Below are positions 48,396-57,875 of a stretch of 64,000 nt of DNA, piece by piece. Position numbers and translations under genes: made by a program. Below the pieces are notes generated by a model. It saw only the letters and a program-made list of their open reading frames with translations. It was not told the origin of the DNA and did no database searches. Positions within the stretch are counted from its first letter, which is position 1. Every line of letters starts with the position of its first letter. The stretch lies in the NCBI RefSeq assembly GCF_030580855.1, contig NZ_JAUQOP010000012.1, forward strand, positions 62,001 through 126,000. The letters are read 5' to 3'. This DNA is from Pseudomonas citrullilanati (GTDB lineage Bacteria; Pseudomonadota; Gammaproteobacteria; Pseudomonadales; Pseudomonadaceae).

Positions 48396-48731
48396 ATGAG
48401 CTTTTTTATCTCTAACGCCATGGCTGATGCCGCTGCTCCCGCAGCCGCGCCTATGGGTGGCGGTTTCGAGTGGATTTTCCTGGTCGGCTTCCTGGTTATC
48501 TTCTACCTGATGATCTGGCGTCCACAGGCCAAGCGCGCCAAGGAGCAGAAGAACCTGCTCGGCAGCTTGCAGAAGGGCGACGAAGTGGTCACCACCGGCG
48601 GCATCGCTGGCAAGATCACCAAAGTGGCGGATGACTTCGTGGTACTGGAAGTGTCCGACACTGTTGAAATGAAGTTCCAGAAGGGCGCTATCGCGGCCAC
48701 GCTGCCAAAAGGCACGCTGAAAGCGATCTAA
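48396..48731 (+). CDS. yajC: Sec translocon accessory protein YajC
   Basis: A 111-residue membrane protein with one helix at about residues 24-43 (IFLVGFLVIFYLMIW), followed by RPQAKRAKEQKNLL and a cytosolic basic-acidic domain with GDEVVTTGGIAGKI. It joins SecD and SecF in the SecDF-YajC complex. It lies 43 bases after tgt and 65 before secD, in the standard bacterial order. Confidence 0.97.
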   Translation: MSFFISNAMADAAAPAAAPMGGGFEWIFLVGFLVIFYLMIWRPQAKRAKEQKNLLGSLQKGDEVVTTGGIAGKITKVADDFVVLEVSDTVEMKFQKGAIAATLPKGTLKAI

Positions 48732-48796
48732 GGTTTCAAACTTCTCTTCAATCGACGGGGCGCGCAAGGCGCCCCGCGTCATAAGCGGGCGGCGTG

Positions 48797-50665
48797 ATGC
48801 TGAACAAATACCCTCTGTGGAAATATGTACTGATCCTGGCGGTGCTGGCGATCGGTCTGATTTATTCCGCTCCCAATCTCTACCCGGATGACCCGGCCAT
48901 TCAGGTCAGTGGCGCAAGCACGGCCTTGCAGGTGACCCAGGCGGATCTGGATCGTGCGAGCGCGGCGCTCAAGACCTCCGGTATCGAGGTCAAGGCCTCG
49001 TCGGTTGCCGCTGGCGGCAAGGGCGGCCTGTTGCGCCTGGTCAAGGCTGAAGATCAACTGCCAGCCAAGGACGTGGTGCGCAAGGCGCTGGGCGACGATT
49101 ACGTCGTAGCCTTGAACCTGGCCCAGACCACCCCGCAATGGCTGCGCAAGCTCGGCGCGCATCCGATGAAGCTGGGCCTGGACTTGTCCGGCGGTGTGCA
49201 CTTCCTGCTGGAAGTGGACATGGACAAGGCCCTCGACGCGCGGATGAAAGTCTACGAAGGCGACGTCAAGAGCCTGCTGCGCAAGGAACGTGTGCGCTAT
49301 CGCAGCCTGCCGGCCTTCAACGGTGCGATTCAGCTGGGCTTCAGCGATGAAGATACCCGCGAGCAGGCCCGTGCGCTGATCCGCAAGACCTTCAACGATT
49401 TCGACATTGTGCCGGCCGACCTCAATGGTCAGGCGGTGCTGCGTCTGGCGATGACCCCGGCCAAGCTGGCGGAAATCCGCGAATACTCCATCAAGCAGAA
49501 CTTGACCACCGTGCGTAACCGGGTCAACGAGCTGGGCGTGGCCGAACCGATCGTGCAGCGCCAGGGCGCCAACCGCATCGTGGTCGAGCTGCCAGGCGTG
49601 CAGGACACCGCCGAAGCCAAGCGTATCCTCGGCAAGACCGCCAACCTGGAGTTCCGCCTCGGTGCCGAACCCGGCGCGTCCAAGGCCGCTTCCGAGAGCT
49701 TCGAGTTCCGCGAGGGCAACCGTCCGCCGGCGCAGATCGAGCGTGGCTTGATCATCACCGGTGACCAGGTGACCGACGCCAAGGCGAGCTTCGACGAGCA
49801 CGGTCGTCCGCAGGTGAACATCCACCTCGACGGCCACGGCGGCGAGCTGATGAGCCGCGCCACGCGCAGCAACGTCGGGCGCAGCATGGCGGTGATCTTC
49901 ATCGAGCAGAAGCCGATCACCACCTACACCAAGCAGGTGGTCGACGGCGTCGAGAAAGACGTCGCCGTGCAGGCGTTCAAGGAAGAGAAGAAGATCATCA
50001 GCCTGGCGACCATCCAGTCGCCGCTGGGCAGCCAGTTCCGCATCACCGGCCTGAACGGCCAGGGCGAAGCCTCCGAACTGGCCCTGCTGCTGCGTGCCGG
50101 TGGCCTGGCCGCGCCGATGTACTTCGCTGAAGAGCGCACCATCGGCCCGAGCCTGGGCGCCGACAACATCACCAAGGGTATCGACGCCTCGCTGTGGGGC
50201 ATGCTGTTCGTGTCGCTGTTCATCATCGCCATCTACCGCTTCTTCGGCATCATCGCCACCGTCGCGCTGGCGGTGAACATGGTGATGCTGCTGGCCTTGA
50301 TGTCGCTGCTGGGGGCTACGCTGACCCTGCCGGGCATCGCCGGTATCGTATTGACCATGGGCATGGCGGTGGACGCCAACGTGCTGATCTTCTCGCGGAT
50401 ACGTGAAGAGATCGCCGCGGGCATGTCGATCCAGCGGGCAATCAACGAAGGCTTCGGCCGGGCATTCACCGCGATTCTCGACGCCAACCTGACCACGTTG
50501 CTGGTCGGCGGGATTCTCTTCGCCATGGGCACCGGCCCGGTCAAGGGCTTCGCAGTGACCATGTCCCTCGGGATCTTTACCTCGATGTTCACGGCCATCA
50601 TGGTGACCCGCGCAATGGTCAACCTGATCTTTGGCGGACGTGACTTCAAGAAGTTGTGGATTTAA
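48797..50665 (+). CDS. secD: protein translocase subunit SecD
   Basis: A 622-residue inner-membrane protein with six helices that uses the proton gradient to pull proteins out of the Sec channel. The first helix is followed by a large periplasmic domain that includes LGLDLSGGVHFLLEVDM; the membrane part holds GIAGIVLTMGMAVDANVLIF with the conserved Asp of the proton path. The ATG at 48797 matches the Pseudomonas form (MLNKYPLWKY); a GTG directly before it is in frame. Confidence 0.97.
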   Translation: MLNKYPLWKYVLILAVLAIGLIYSAPNLYPDDPAIQVSGASTALQVTQADLDRASAALKTSGIEVKASSVAAGGKGGLLRLVKAEDQLPAKDVVRKALGDDYVVALNLAQTTPQWLRKLGAHPMKLGLDLSGGVHFLLEVDMDKALDARMKVYEGDVKSLLRKERVRYRSLPAFNGAIQLGFSDEDTREQARALIRKTFNDFDIVPADLNGQAVLRLAMTPAKLAEIREYSIKQNLTTVRNRVNELGVAEPIVQRQGANRIVVELPGVQDTAEAKRILGKTANLEFRLGAEPGASKAASESFEFREGNRPPAQIERGLIITGDQVTDAKASFDEHGRPQVNIHLDGHGGELMSRATRSNVGRSMAVIFIEQKPITTYTKQVVDGVEKDVAVQAFKEEKKIISLATIQSPLGSQFRITGLNGQGEASELALLLRAGGLAAPMYFAEERTIGPSLGADNITKGIDASLWGMLFVSLFIIAIYRFFGIIATVALAVNMVMLLALMSLLGATLTLPGIAGIVLTMGMAVDANVLIFSRIREEIAAGMSIQRAINEGFGRAFTAILDANLTTLLVGGILFAMGTGPVKGFAVTMSLGIFTSMFTAIMVTRAMVNLIFGGRDFKKLWI

Positions 50666-50674
50666 GGGGCTGCC

Positions 50675-51589
50675 ATGTTACGTACAATCAACTTCATGGG
50701 CGTTCGCAATGTTGCGTTCGGCATCACATTGTTCCTTACCGTGCTGGCGTTGTTCAGCTGGGCCACCAAGGGCCTGAACTACGGCCTGGACTTCACCGGC
50801 GGTACGCTCATCGAGCTGACCTACGAGCGTCCGGCCGACGTCACCAAGGTGCGTGAGCAACTGGCGAGCTCGGGCTACGGCGAAGCCATCGTGCAGAGCT
50901 TCGGTGCAACCACCGACCTGCTGGTGCGCATGCCGGGTGAAGACCCGCAGCTGGGCCACCAGGTGGCCGAGGCCTTGCAGAAGGCCGGCGGCGACAACCC
51001 TGCACAGGTCAAGCGCGTCGAGTTCGTCGGCCCGCAAGTGGGTGAAGAGCTGCGCGACCAGGGCGGCCTCGGCATGCTCATGGCGCTGGGCGGCATCCTG
51101 ATCTACCTGGCCTTCCGCTTTCAGTGGAAGTTCGCGGTGGGCGCCATTGTCTCGCTGATCCACGACGTGATCGTGACCGTGGGCATCCTGTCGTTCTTCC
51201 AGATCACCTTCGACCTGACGGTGCTGGCGGCGGTGCTGGCGATCATCGGCTACTCGCTCAACGACACCATCGTGGTGTTCGACCGGGTGCGTGAGAACTT
51301 CCGCGTACTGCGCAGGGCGTCGCTGATCGAGAACATCAACATCTCGACCACCCAGACCCTGTTGCGGACCATGGCGACGTCGATCTCCACGCTGTTGGCG
51401 ATCGCGGCGCTGCTGTTCTTCGGCGGCGACAACCTGTTCGGTTTCTCCATCGCGCTGTTCATCGGTGTGTTGGCGGGGACCTACTCGTCGATCTACATCG
51501 CCAACGTGGTGCTGATCTGGCTGAACCTGAACACCGAGGACCTGATTCCTCCTGCGGCCACCGAGACGGAAGTGGACGACCGCCCATAA
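50675..51589 (+). CDS. secF: protein translocase subunit SecF
   Basis: A 304-residue partner of SecD with six helices. It carries LDFTGGTLIEL after the first helix and IIGYSLNDTIVVFDRVREN in the membrane part, with the conserved Asp and Arg. It follows secD by nine bases and is closed by a strong terminator, ending the queA-to-secF unit. Confidence 0.97.
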   Translation: MLRTINFMGVRNVAFGITLFLTVLALFSWATKGLNYGLDFTGGTLIELTYERPADVTKVREQLASSGYGEAIVQSFGATTDLLVRMPGEDPQLGHQVAEALQKAGGDNPAQVKRVEFVGPQVGEELRDQGGLGMLMALGGILIYLAFRFQWKFAVGAIVSLIHDVIVTVGILSFFQITFDLTVLAAVLAIIGYSLNDTIVVFDRVRENFRVLRRASLIENINISTTQTLLRTMATSISTLLAIAALLFFGGDNLFGFSIALFIGVLAGTYSSIYIANVVLIWLNLNTEDLIPPAATETEVDDRP

Positions 51590-51617
51590 GGCCTGTCTCC
51601 GTCCGTCACGACCTGGA

Positions 51618-51646
51618 AGGCGCGAGTTGAACTCGCGCCTTTTTTT
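51618..51646 (+). terminator. Rho-independent terminator after secF
   Basis: AGGCGCGAGTT and AACTCGCGCCT form a perfect 11-bp stem, followed by six T. It lies 28 bases after the secF stop. Confidence 0.95.
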
Positions 51647-51704
51647 ATGCTCCAAGGCTGGGAGAAGCGCGGATTAATCCGCTTGTGATGGTCAGGAGGT
51701 TCAA

Positions 51705-52253
51705 GTGAACAAATCGATGCTGGTTGGTGCGGTATTGGGTGCTGTCGGTGTAACTGCCGGTGGTGCGGTCGCGACCTACAGCTTGGTAAAAAGTGGCCCT
51801 GAGTATGCGCAAGTACTGGCCGTGGAACCGGTCAAAACTCAAATCAAGACTCCGCGTGAAGTGTGCAAGGACGTCACCGTGACCCGGCAGAAGCCGGTCC
51901 AGGACCAACACCAGATCGCCGGCACCGTGATCGGCGCCCTGGCCGGTGGCCTGCTGGGCAACCAGGTCGGCGGCGGCACCGGCAAGAAAATCGCCACCGT
52001 GGCAGGTGCGGCGGGCGGCGGCTATGCCGGTAACAAGATTCAGGAAGGCATGCAGGAACGCGACACGTACACCACCACTCAGACTCGCTGCAACACGGTC
52101 AATGACATCAGCGACAAGGTGGTCGGCTACGACGTTCGCTACATGCTTGACGGCAAGGAAGGCAAGGTCCGCATGGACCGCGACCCGGGTAACCAGATCC
52201 CGGTGAGCAAGGACGGCCAACTGATCCTGGGCCAGAATCAACCGGCACAGTGA
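51705..52253 (+). CDS. glycine-zipper 2TM domain protein
   Basis: A 182-residue envelope protein that starts with GTG behind a strong AGGAGG. An N-terminal hydrophobic segment (about 5-27) acts as signal or anchor. A glycine-zipper pair follows at about 75-115: GTVIGALAGGLLGNQVGGGT and GAAGGGYAGNKIQEGM. A C-terminal beta domain has YDVRYMLDGKEGKVRMDRDP. The family is related to SlyB/RickA-like outer-membrane-associated proteins; role unknown, often envelope integrity. A terminator closes the single-gene unit. Confidence 0.9.
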   Translation: MNKSMLVGAVLGAVGVTAGGAVATYSLVKSGPEYAQVLAVEPVKTQIKTPREVCKDVTVTRQKPVQDQHQIAGTVIGALAGGLLGNQVGGGTGKKIATVAGAAGGGYAGNKIQEGMQERDTYTTTQTRCNTVNDISDKVVGYDVRYMLDGKEGKVRMDRDPGNQIPVSKDGQLILGQNQPAQ

Positions 52254-52268
52254 TCTGAATGATCTGAG

Positions 52269-52294
52269 AAAGCACCCTTCGGGGTGCTTTTTTT
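52269..52294 (+). terminator. Rho-independent terminator after the glycine-zipper gene
   Basis: AAAGCACCC and GGGTGCTTT pair around TTCG, followed by a run of T. It lies 16 bases after the stop. Confidence 0.94.
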
Positions 52295-52360
52295 AGGTTC
52301 GCATTTTATGCCCCCACCCAAATCTCCGGTGGGATGACTATGAGAATGATTGTGGGAATG

Positions 52361-52456
52361 GTGGTGGGAGCAAAGCTTGCTCGCGATGCAGTGGCACACC
52401 CAGCAGAGAAACCACCTGACCCACCGCTGTCGCGAGCAAGCTTTGCTCCCACAGTC
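52361..52456. repeat. REP doublet (inverted pair)
   Basis: GTGGGAGCAAAGCTTGCTCG at about 52364 and TCGCGAGCAAGCTTTGCTCC at about 52429-52448 are inverted copies of a variant arm (AAAG in place of GCGAG). It sits between two convergent terminators. Confidence 0.88.
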
Positions 52457-52494
52457 TTTCTCCCGCAGTGGTTCGGGTGTGCTCAGAATCCGGG

Positions 52495-52522
52495 CATAAA
52501 AAAGCACCCCGAAGGGTGCTTT
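52495..52522 (-). terminator. Rho-independent terminator after suhB
   Basis: On the minus strand AAAGCACCC, TTC and GGGGTGCTTT form a stem followed by a T run. The stem is nearly the same sequence as the terminator at 52269-52294 of the facing gene. Confidence 0.92.
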
Positions 52523-52538
52523 CTCTGTAGCCGGTTAC

Positions 52539-53357
52539 TTAACGCTTCAACGAAGCCGGCAAGTGCGGCTGGATAGCTGTCAGCACAGCCTTGAAGCATT
52601 TGGTATTGCCGGCAACGATGTGGCCTTTTTCGAGGAAGTCGTGGCCGCCGGTGAAGTCGCTCACCAAGCCGCCGGCTTCCTGGATCAGCAGGGCGCCAGC
52701 CGCCATGTCCCACTCGGACAGGCCCGACTCCCAGAACGCATCGAAACGGCCCGCGGCCACATAGGCCAGGTCCAGGCTGGCGGCGCCGGCGCGGCGGATG
52801 CCGGCGGTCTGGCCGACCAGGGCGCGGAACATGCCCAGGTAGTTGTCCAGGTTGTCCATCTGGTCGTCACGGAACGGGAAGCCGGTACCCAGCAGGGCGC
52901 CGTCCAGGCTGGTGCGGCCGCTGACGCGCAGGCGACGACCGTTCAGCTGGGCGCCACGGCCACGGCTGGCGGTGAATTCTTCCTGGCGAACCGGGTCCAG
53001 CACGACAGCGTGTTCCAGGCGACCACGGTATTTGCAGGCGATGCTGACAGCGAAGTGAGGAATGCCGCGCAGAAAGTTGGTGGTGCCGTCCAGCGGATCG
53101 ATGATCCACAGGTACTCTTCGCCTTCGATGCCGGTGCCGGCGTGCATGCCGGTCTCTTCACCCAGGATGGAGTGGTTCGGGTACGCCTTGCGCAGGGCGT
53201 CGACGATCTTCTGTTCGGCGGCGCGATCCACCTCGGACACGTAGTCCTTGGCGTCTTTTTCGTCGACCTTGATGGTATCCAGGCGCTCGATGGAGCGGAA
53301 GATCAGTTCACTGGCGCTGCGGGCGGCGCGCAGCGCGATATTCAGCATGGGCTGCAT
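52539..53357 (-). CDS. suhB: inositol-1-monophosphatase SuhB
   Basis: A 272-residue Mg-dependent phosphatase. Metal ligands appear in ILGEETG, IIDPLDGTTNFL (the family signature), and SEWDMAAGALLIQEAGG. In E. coli SuhB also joins the rRNA antitermination complex, and in pseudomonads it affects virulence gene expression. It is a single gene with its own terminator and is divergent from trmJ. Confidence 0.96.
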   Translation of the reverse strand: MQPMLNIALRAARSASELIFRSIERLDTIKVDEKDAKDYVSEVDRAAEQKIVDALRKAYPNHSILGEETGMHAGTGIEGEEYLWIIDPLDGTTNFLRGIPHFAVSIACKYRGRLEHAVVLDPVRQEEFTASRGRGAQLNGRRLRVSGRTSLDGALLGTGFPFRDDQMDNLDNYLGMFRALVGQTAGIRRAGAASLDLAYVAAGRFDAFWESGLSEWDMAAGALLIQEAGGLVSDFTGGHDFLEKGHIVAGNTKCFKAVLTAIQPHLPASLKR

Positions 53358-53501
53358 GGATGTGTCACCTAAGGTTGTTAAAGAAAGCCGCGCATTCTAT
53401 CAGAAAGTTTTCCGAGGAGAAGGTTGGTGTTCGCTTTCATAGCTTAACGGTAGGTGCTTATGTAAGATTTGCTCCCTTTATCGTGTTCGAGAGCGCCTCC
53501 C

Positions 53502-54272
53502 TTGTTGCAGAACATTCGTGTCGTCCTGGTCAATACCAGCCATCCGGGTAACATCGGCGGAGCTGCGCGGGCCATGAAGAACATGGGCCTGTCGCGGCTG
53601 GTGCTGGTCGAGCCGCGCTTGTTTCCCCATCACGAAGCCGACGCGCGGGCGTCCGGCGCCGATGACATCCTGGCCGGTGCGCAAGTGGTCGCCAGCCTGG
53701 AAGACGCCCTGGTGGGGTGCAACCTGGTGCTCGGCACCAGCGCCCGCGACCGACGCATCCCCTGGCCGCTGCTCGACCCCCGCGAGTGCGGGACCAAAGT
53801 CATCGAGGAAGCCGCGCAGGGCAGCGAGATCGCCCTGGTGTTTGGCCGTGAAGACTCCGGCCTGACCAACGAAGAGCTGCAGCGATGTCACTTTCACGTG
53901 CATATTCCTTCCGACCCGACGTTCAGTTCCCTGAACCTCGCGGCGGCGGTGCAGGTGTTGGGTTATGAAGTGCGCATGGCCTGGCTGGCAGCCGAAGGCC
54001 AGCCAAGCAAGGTGGAAAAAACCGAGGTCACGTCGCCGCGCAGTGAAACACTGGCGACGATGGACGAGCTGGAACGTTACTTTGAACACCTGGAGCAGAC
54101 CCTGGTGGACATCGAGTTCCTCGACCCGGACAAGCCAAGGCACTTGATGGCGCGCCTGCGTCGGTTGTACGGACGAAGCTCGGTCAGCCGGGCGGAGATG
54201 AATATATTGCGCGGCATCCTCACGGAAACCCAGAAAGCGGCCCGTGGCGAGCTGATTAAGCGGAAGAAATAA
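53502..54272 (+). CDS. trmJ: tRNA (cytidine/uridine-32)-2'-O-methyltransferase TrmJ
   Basis: A 256-residue SPOUT methyltransferase. It opens [20 protein letters not shown] and has the knotted SAM site with [18 protein letters not shown] and [18 protein letters not shown]. It methylates the ribose at position 32 of several tRNAs. No ATG fits the start; a TTG at 53502 gives an N-terminus with the family opening three residues later, and an in-frame TTG follows at 53505. One base separates it from cysE. Confidence 0.93.
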   Translation: MLQNIRVVLVNTSHPGNIGGAARAMKNMGLSRLVLVEPRLFPHHEADARASGADDILAGAQVVASLEDALVGCNLVLGTSARDRRIPWPLLDPRECGTKVIEEAAQGSEIALVFGREDSGLTNEELQRCHFHVHIPSDPTFSSLNLAAAVQVLGYEVRMAWLAAEGQPSKVEKTEVTSPRSETLATMDELERYFEHLEQTLVDIEFLDPDKPRHLMARLRRLYGRSSVSRAEMNILRGILTETQKAARGELIKRKK

Positions 54273-54273
54273 A

Positions 54274-55050
54274 ATGTTCGAACGTTTGCGTGAAGATATC
54301 CAGAGCGTTTTCCATCGTGACCCGGCGGCGCGCAATGCCTTTGAAGTACTGACCTGCTACCCGGGGATGCACGCCATCTGGCTGCATCGCCTGTCCGGCG
54401 CCTTGTGGAACATGGGCTGGAAGTGGCTGGCGCGGCTGGTCTCGAATTTCGGGCGCTGGCTGACCGGGATCGAGATCCATCCGGGCGCCAAGGTCGGGCG
54501 GCGATTCTTCATCGACCACGGCATGGGCATCGTCATTGGTGAAACCGCCGAGATCGGTGATGACGTGACCCTCTATCAGGGCGTGACGCTCGGCGGCACC
54601 AGCTGGAACAAGGGCAAGCGCCACCCGACCCTGGAAGACGGCGTGGTGGTGGGCGCCGGCGCCAAGGTGCTCGGGCCGTTCACGGTGGGGGCGGGGGCGA
54701 AAGTCGGCTCCAACGCCGTGGTGACCAAGGCCGTGCCGCCGGGGGCGACCGTGGTCGGCATTCCGGGGCGGATCATCGTCAAGTCCGACGACGAGCAGGA
54801 TGCCCGGCGCAAGGCCATGGCCGAGAAGATCGGCTTCGATGCCTACGGTGTCGGTGAAGACATGCCCGACCCGGTAGCGCGCGCCATCAACCAGTTGCTC
54901 GATCACCTGCAAGCCGTCGATGGGCGCCTGGAGGGGATGTGCGACGCCCTGAAGGACCTGGGCAGTAACTACTGCGCCAAGGACCTGCCTGAACTGCGCG
55001 AAGAAGACTTCGCGTGTGTGAAGGACAAGGATGAGACCCAGGCCAGCTGA
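54274..55050 (+). CDS. cysE: serine O-acetyltransferase
   Basis: A 258-residue enzyme that acetylates serine with acetyl-CoA, the first step of cysteine synthesis. The helical N-terminus has [19 protein letters not shown]; the hexapeptide beta-helix has [20 protein letters not shown] with catalytic Asp and His, and [20 protein letters not shown]. It precedes the isc operon, in keeping with cysteine being its sulfur donor. One base follows trmJ. Confidence 0.96.
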   Translation: MFERLREDIQSVFHRDPAARNAFEVLTCYPGMHAIWLHRLSGALWNMGWKWLARLVSNFGRWLTGIEIHPGAKVGRRFFIDHGMGIVIGETAEIGDDVTLYQGVTLGGTSWNKGKRHPTLEDGVVVGAGAKVLGPFTVGAGAKVGSNAVVTKAVPPGATVVGIPGRIIVKSDDEQDARRKAMAEKIGFDAYGVGEDMPDPVARAINQLLDHLQAVDGRLEGMCDALKDLGSNYCAKDLPELREEDFACVKDKDETQAS

Positions 55051-55061
55051 ACCGAGGCGCC

Positions 55062-55178
55062 TGCATCGCGGGCAAGCCTTGCTCCCACAAAAAACCTGGT
55101 TCTCACAAAAAAGCCTTGCTCCACAGGAACCTGTTTCACAGGAGCCCTGTGGGAGCAAAGCTTGCTCGCGATGAACGA
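55062..55178. repeat. REP pair with degenerate inner copy
   Basis: CATCGCGGGCAAGCCTTGCT at about 55064 and GTGGGAGCAAAGCTTGCTCG at about 55149-55168 face each other. A decayed half-copy (AAGCCTTGCTCCACAGG) lies between them. It separates cysE from the isc promoter. Confidence 0.85.
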
Positions 55179-55267
55179 TAACGCGGTATGGCTGGCCGCA
55201 ACGGACCAGCCTTTGCTATCATGCGCGCGCTCTTTCGCGGGTAAACCCGAGTAACCCACTAGGTCTT

Positions 55268-55300
55268 ATACTTGACTTAAATACTCGGGAATTGCATACT
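55268..55300 (+). promoter_or_regulatory. isc operon promoter with type 1 IscR site
   Basis: TTGACT (55272-55277) and CATACT (55295-55300) are spaced 17 bases, a sigma-70 promoter. The same bases fit the IscR type 1 motif: ATACTTGACT at the left and ACTCGGGAAT at the right. Holo-IscR would bind across the -35 box and repress the operon. The transcript would start about 25 bases before the iscR ATG. Confidence 0.82.
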
Positions 55301-55332
55301 CGCCCCCATTCCGAACTCCGTGGTAATTGTCC

Positions 55333-55824
55333 ATGCGACTGACTACAAAAGGCCGATACGCCGTGACCGCGATGCTGGATCTGGCATTGCACGCGCAGCA
55401 CGGGCCGGTGTCCCTGGCCGATATCTCCGAGCGCCAGGGCATTTCCCTGTCTTATCTTGAGCAGCTTTTCGCCAAGCTGCGCCGCAGCAACCTGGTCTCC
55501 AGCGTGCGCGGCCCCGGCGGCGGCTACCAGCTGTCCCGTGACATGCAAGGCATCCAGGTCGCCCAGGTGATCGATGCCGTGAACGAATCGGTCGATGCGA
55601 CCAAGTGCCAGGGGCTGGGCGATTGCCATGGTGGCGATACTTGCCTGACCCATCACCTGTGGTGCGACTTGAGCCTGCAGATCCACGAGTTTCTGAGCGG
55701 TATCAGCTTGGCCGACCTTGTTACCCGCCGTGAGGTGCAAGAGGTCGCCCAGCGTCAGGACCAGCGCCGTTGCAATGGCAAGGCGCCGCACCTGGACAAG
55801 ATTGAAGCGTCCGCCGTCGAATGA
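55333..55824 (+). CDS. iscR: iron-sulfur cluster assembly regulator IscR
   Basis: A 163-residue Rrf2-type winged-helix protein. It opens [18 protein letters not shown], and the [2Fe-2S] ligands are Cys92, Cys98, Cys104 and His107, as in E. coli IscR. With the cluster it represses the isc operon at the type 1 site 40 bases upstream. It is the first gene of the operon; iscS follows 50 bases later. Confidence 0.97.
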   Translation: MRLTTKGRYAVTAMLDLALHAQHGPVSLADISERQGISLSYLEQLFAKLRRSNLVSSVRGPGGGYQLSRDMQGIQVAQVIDAVNESVDATKCQGLGDCHGGDTCLTHHLWCDLSLQIHEFLSGISLADLVTRREVQEVAQRQDQRRCNGKAPHLDKIEASAVE

Positions 55825-55874
55825 CCGCCGCAGAGCACGCGGAACGCCAGCCAGCCTGATTTAGGAGAGAGTCC

Positions 55875-57089
55875 ATGAAATTGCCGATTTACCTTGATTA
55901 CTCTGCGACCACCCCGGTTGATCCGCGTGTCGCGCAAAAGATGAGTGAATGCCTGCTGGTCGACGGAAACTTCGGTAACCCGGCGTCCCGCTCCCACGTG
56001 TTCGGCTGGAAGGCCGAGGAATCGGTCGAGAACGCCCGTCGCCAGGTCGCCGACCTGGTCAACGCCGACCCGCGTGAAATCGTCTGGACCTCCGGTGCCA
56101 CCGAGTCCGACAACCTGGCAATCAAGGGTGTCGCGCATTTCTACCACACCAAGGGCAAGCACCTGATCACCTCCAAGGTCGAGCACAAGGCTGTCCTGGA
56201 CACCATGCGCCAACTGGAGCGTGAAGGCTTCGAAGTCACCTACATCGAGCCTGGCGAAGACGGTTTGATCACTCCGGCCATGGTTGAAGCCGCGCTGCGC
56301 GACGACACCATCCTGGTTTCGATCATGCACGTGAACAACGAGATCGGCACCATCAACGACATCGCCGCCATCGGCGAACTGACCCGCTCCAAGGGCGTGC
56401 TGTTCCATGTCGATGCGGCCCAGTCCACCGGCAAGGTCGAGATCGACCTGGCGAAGCTGAAGGTCGACCTGATGTCGTTCTCGGCCCACAAGACCTACGG
56501 CCCCAAAGGCATCGGCGCGCTGTACGTGAGCCGCAAGCCGCGTGTGCGCATCGAAGCGACCATGCACGGTGGCGGCCACGAGCGTGGCATGCGTTCCGGC
56601 ACCCTGGCGACCCACCAGATCGTCGGCATGGGCGAAGCGTTCCGCGTCGCCAAGGAAGACATGGCCGCCGAGAATGTCCGCATCAAGGCCCTGAGCGATC
56701 GTTTCTTCAAGCAGGTCGAGCACCTCGAAGAACTCTACGTCAACGGCAGCATGACCGCCCGCGTCCCGCACAACCTGAACCTGAGCTTCAACTACGTTGA
56801 AGGCGAGTCGCTGATCATGGCGCTCAAGGACCTGGCCGTGTCGTCCGGTTCGGCCTGCACCTCGGCCTCGCTCGAGCCTTCTTACGTCCTGCGCGCCCTG
56901 GGCCGCAACGACGAACTGGCCCACAGCTCGATTCGCTTCACCTTCGGCCGCTTCACCACCGAAGAGGAAATCGATTACGCCGCGCAGAAAGTCTGCGAGG
57001 CCGTCACCAAGCTGCGCGCCTTGTCGCCGCTCTGGGACATGTACAAAGACGGCGTCGACATCTCGAAAATCGAGTGGGCTGCGCACTGA
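55875..57089 (+). CDS. iscS: cysteine desulfurase IscS
   Basis: A 404-residue PLP enzyme that takes sulfur from cysteine for Fe-S clusters and tRNA thiolation. The PLP lysine is Lys206 in [11 protein letters not shown] and the active-site cysteine is Cys328 in [10 protein letters not shown]. The C-terminal region that contacts IscU is intact. AGGAGAG precedes the start. Confidence 0.98.
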   Translation: MKLPIYLDYSATTPVDPRVAQKMSECLLVDGNFGNPASRSHVFGWKAEESVENARRQVADLVNADPREIVWTSGATESDNLAIKGVAHFYHTKGKHLITSKVEHKAVLDTMRQLEREGFEVTYIEPGEDGLITPAMVEAALRDDTILVSIMHVNNEIGTINDIAAIGELTRSKGVLFHVDAAQSTGKVEIDLAKLKVDLMSFSAHKTYGPKGIGALYVSRKPRVRIEATMHGGGHERGMRSGTLATHQIVGMGEAFRVAKEDMAAENVRIKALSDRFFKQVEHLEELYVNGSMTARVPHNLNLSFNYVEGESLIMALKDLAVSSGSACTSASLEPSYVLRALGRNDELAHSSIRFTFGRFTTEEEIDYAAQKVCEAVTKLRALSPLWDMYKDGVDISKIEWAAH

Positions 57090-57132
57090 AGAAGTCGCCA
57101 CCAGAGCGGCTCACTGATGAGGATTGAAGCAA

Positions 57133-57519
57133 ATGGCATATAGCGAAAAGGTCATCGACCACTACGAGAACCCGCGCAACGTCGGCAAGATGGACGCGCA
57201 GGATCCTGATGTCGGCACCGGCATGGTCGGCGCCCCGGCGTGCGGCGACGTGATGCGCCTGCAGATCAAGGTCAACGAGCAAGGCATCATCGAAGACGCC
57301 AAGTTCAAGACCTATGGCTGCGGCTCGGCCATCGCCTCCAGCTCCCTCGCCACCGAGTGGATGAAGGGCAAGACCCTGGACGAAGCCGAAACCATCAAGA
57401 ACACCCAGCTGGCCGAAGAACTGGCCCTGCCGCCAGTGAAGATCCACTGCTCGGTACTCGCCGAAGACGCCATCAAGGCCGCCGTTCGCGACTACAAGCA
57501 GAAGAAAGGCTTGATCTGA
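57133..57519 (+). CDS. iscU: Fe-S cluster scaffold IscU
   Basis: A 128-residue scaffold protein. It opens YSEKVIDHYENPRNVG; the cluster-ligand cysteines lie in GAPACGDV, YGCGSAI and KIHCSVLAED. The LPPVK motif recognised by HscA is at about 99-103. It lies 43 bases after iscS. Confidence 0.98.
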   Translation: MAYSEKVIDHYENPRNVGKMDAQDPDVGTGMVGAPACGDVMRLQIKVNEQGIIEDAKFKTYGCGSAIASSSLATEWMKGKTLDEAETIKNTQLAEELALPPVKIHCSVLAEDAIKAAVRDYKQKKGLI

Positions 57520-57543
57520 TCCGCGCATTGGTAAGGAGTTTTC

Positions 57544-57867
57544 ATGGCTATCCAGATGACAGAAGCGGCAGCTAAGCATGTGCAGCGTTCCCTCGCGGGA
57601 CGTGGCAAGGGCGAGGGTATCCGCCTGGGTGTTCGCACCACGGGCTGCTCTGGCCTTGCCTACGTGCTCGAATTCGTCGACGAAGTGGGTGAAGACGACC
57701 AGGTGTTCGAGAGTCATGGTCAGAAAGTGATCATCGACCCCAAGAGCCTGACGTACCTGGACGGCACCGAGCTGGATTTCGTCAAGGAAGGGTTGAACGA
57801 AGGCTTCAAGTTCAACAACCCCAACGTGCGCGGTGAATGTGGCTGCGGCGAAAGCTTCAACATCTGA
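57544..57867 (+). CDS. iscA: A-type Fe-S carrier IscA
   Basis: A 107-residue A-type carrier that receives and delivers clusters. The three conserved cysteines are in TTGCSGLAY and the terminal [15 protein letters not shown] lies seven bases before the start. Confidence 0.98.
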   Translation: MAIQMTEAAAKHVQRSLAGRGKGEGIRLGVRTTGCSGLAYVLEFVDEVGEDDQVFESHGQKVIIDPKSLTYLDGTELDFVKEGLNEGFKFNNPNVRGECGCGESFNI

Positions 57868-57875
57868 GGCGGCTC

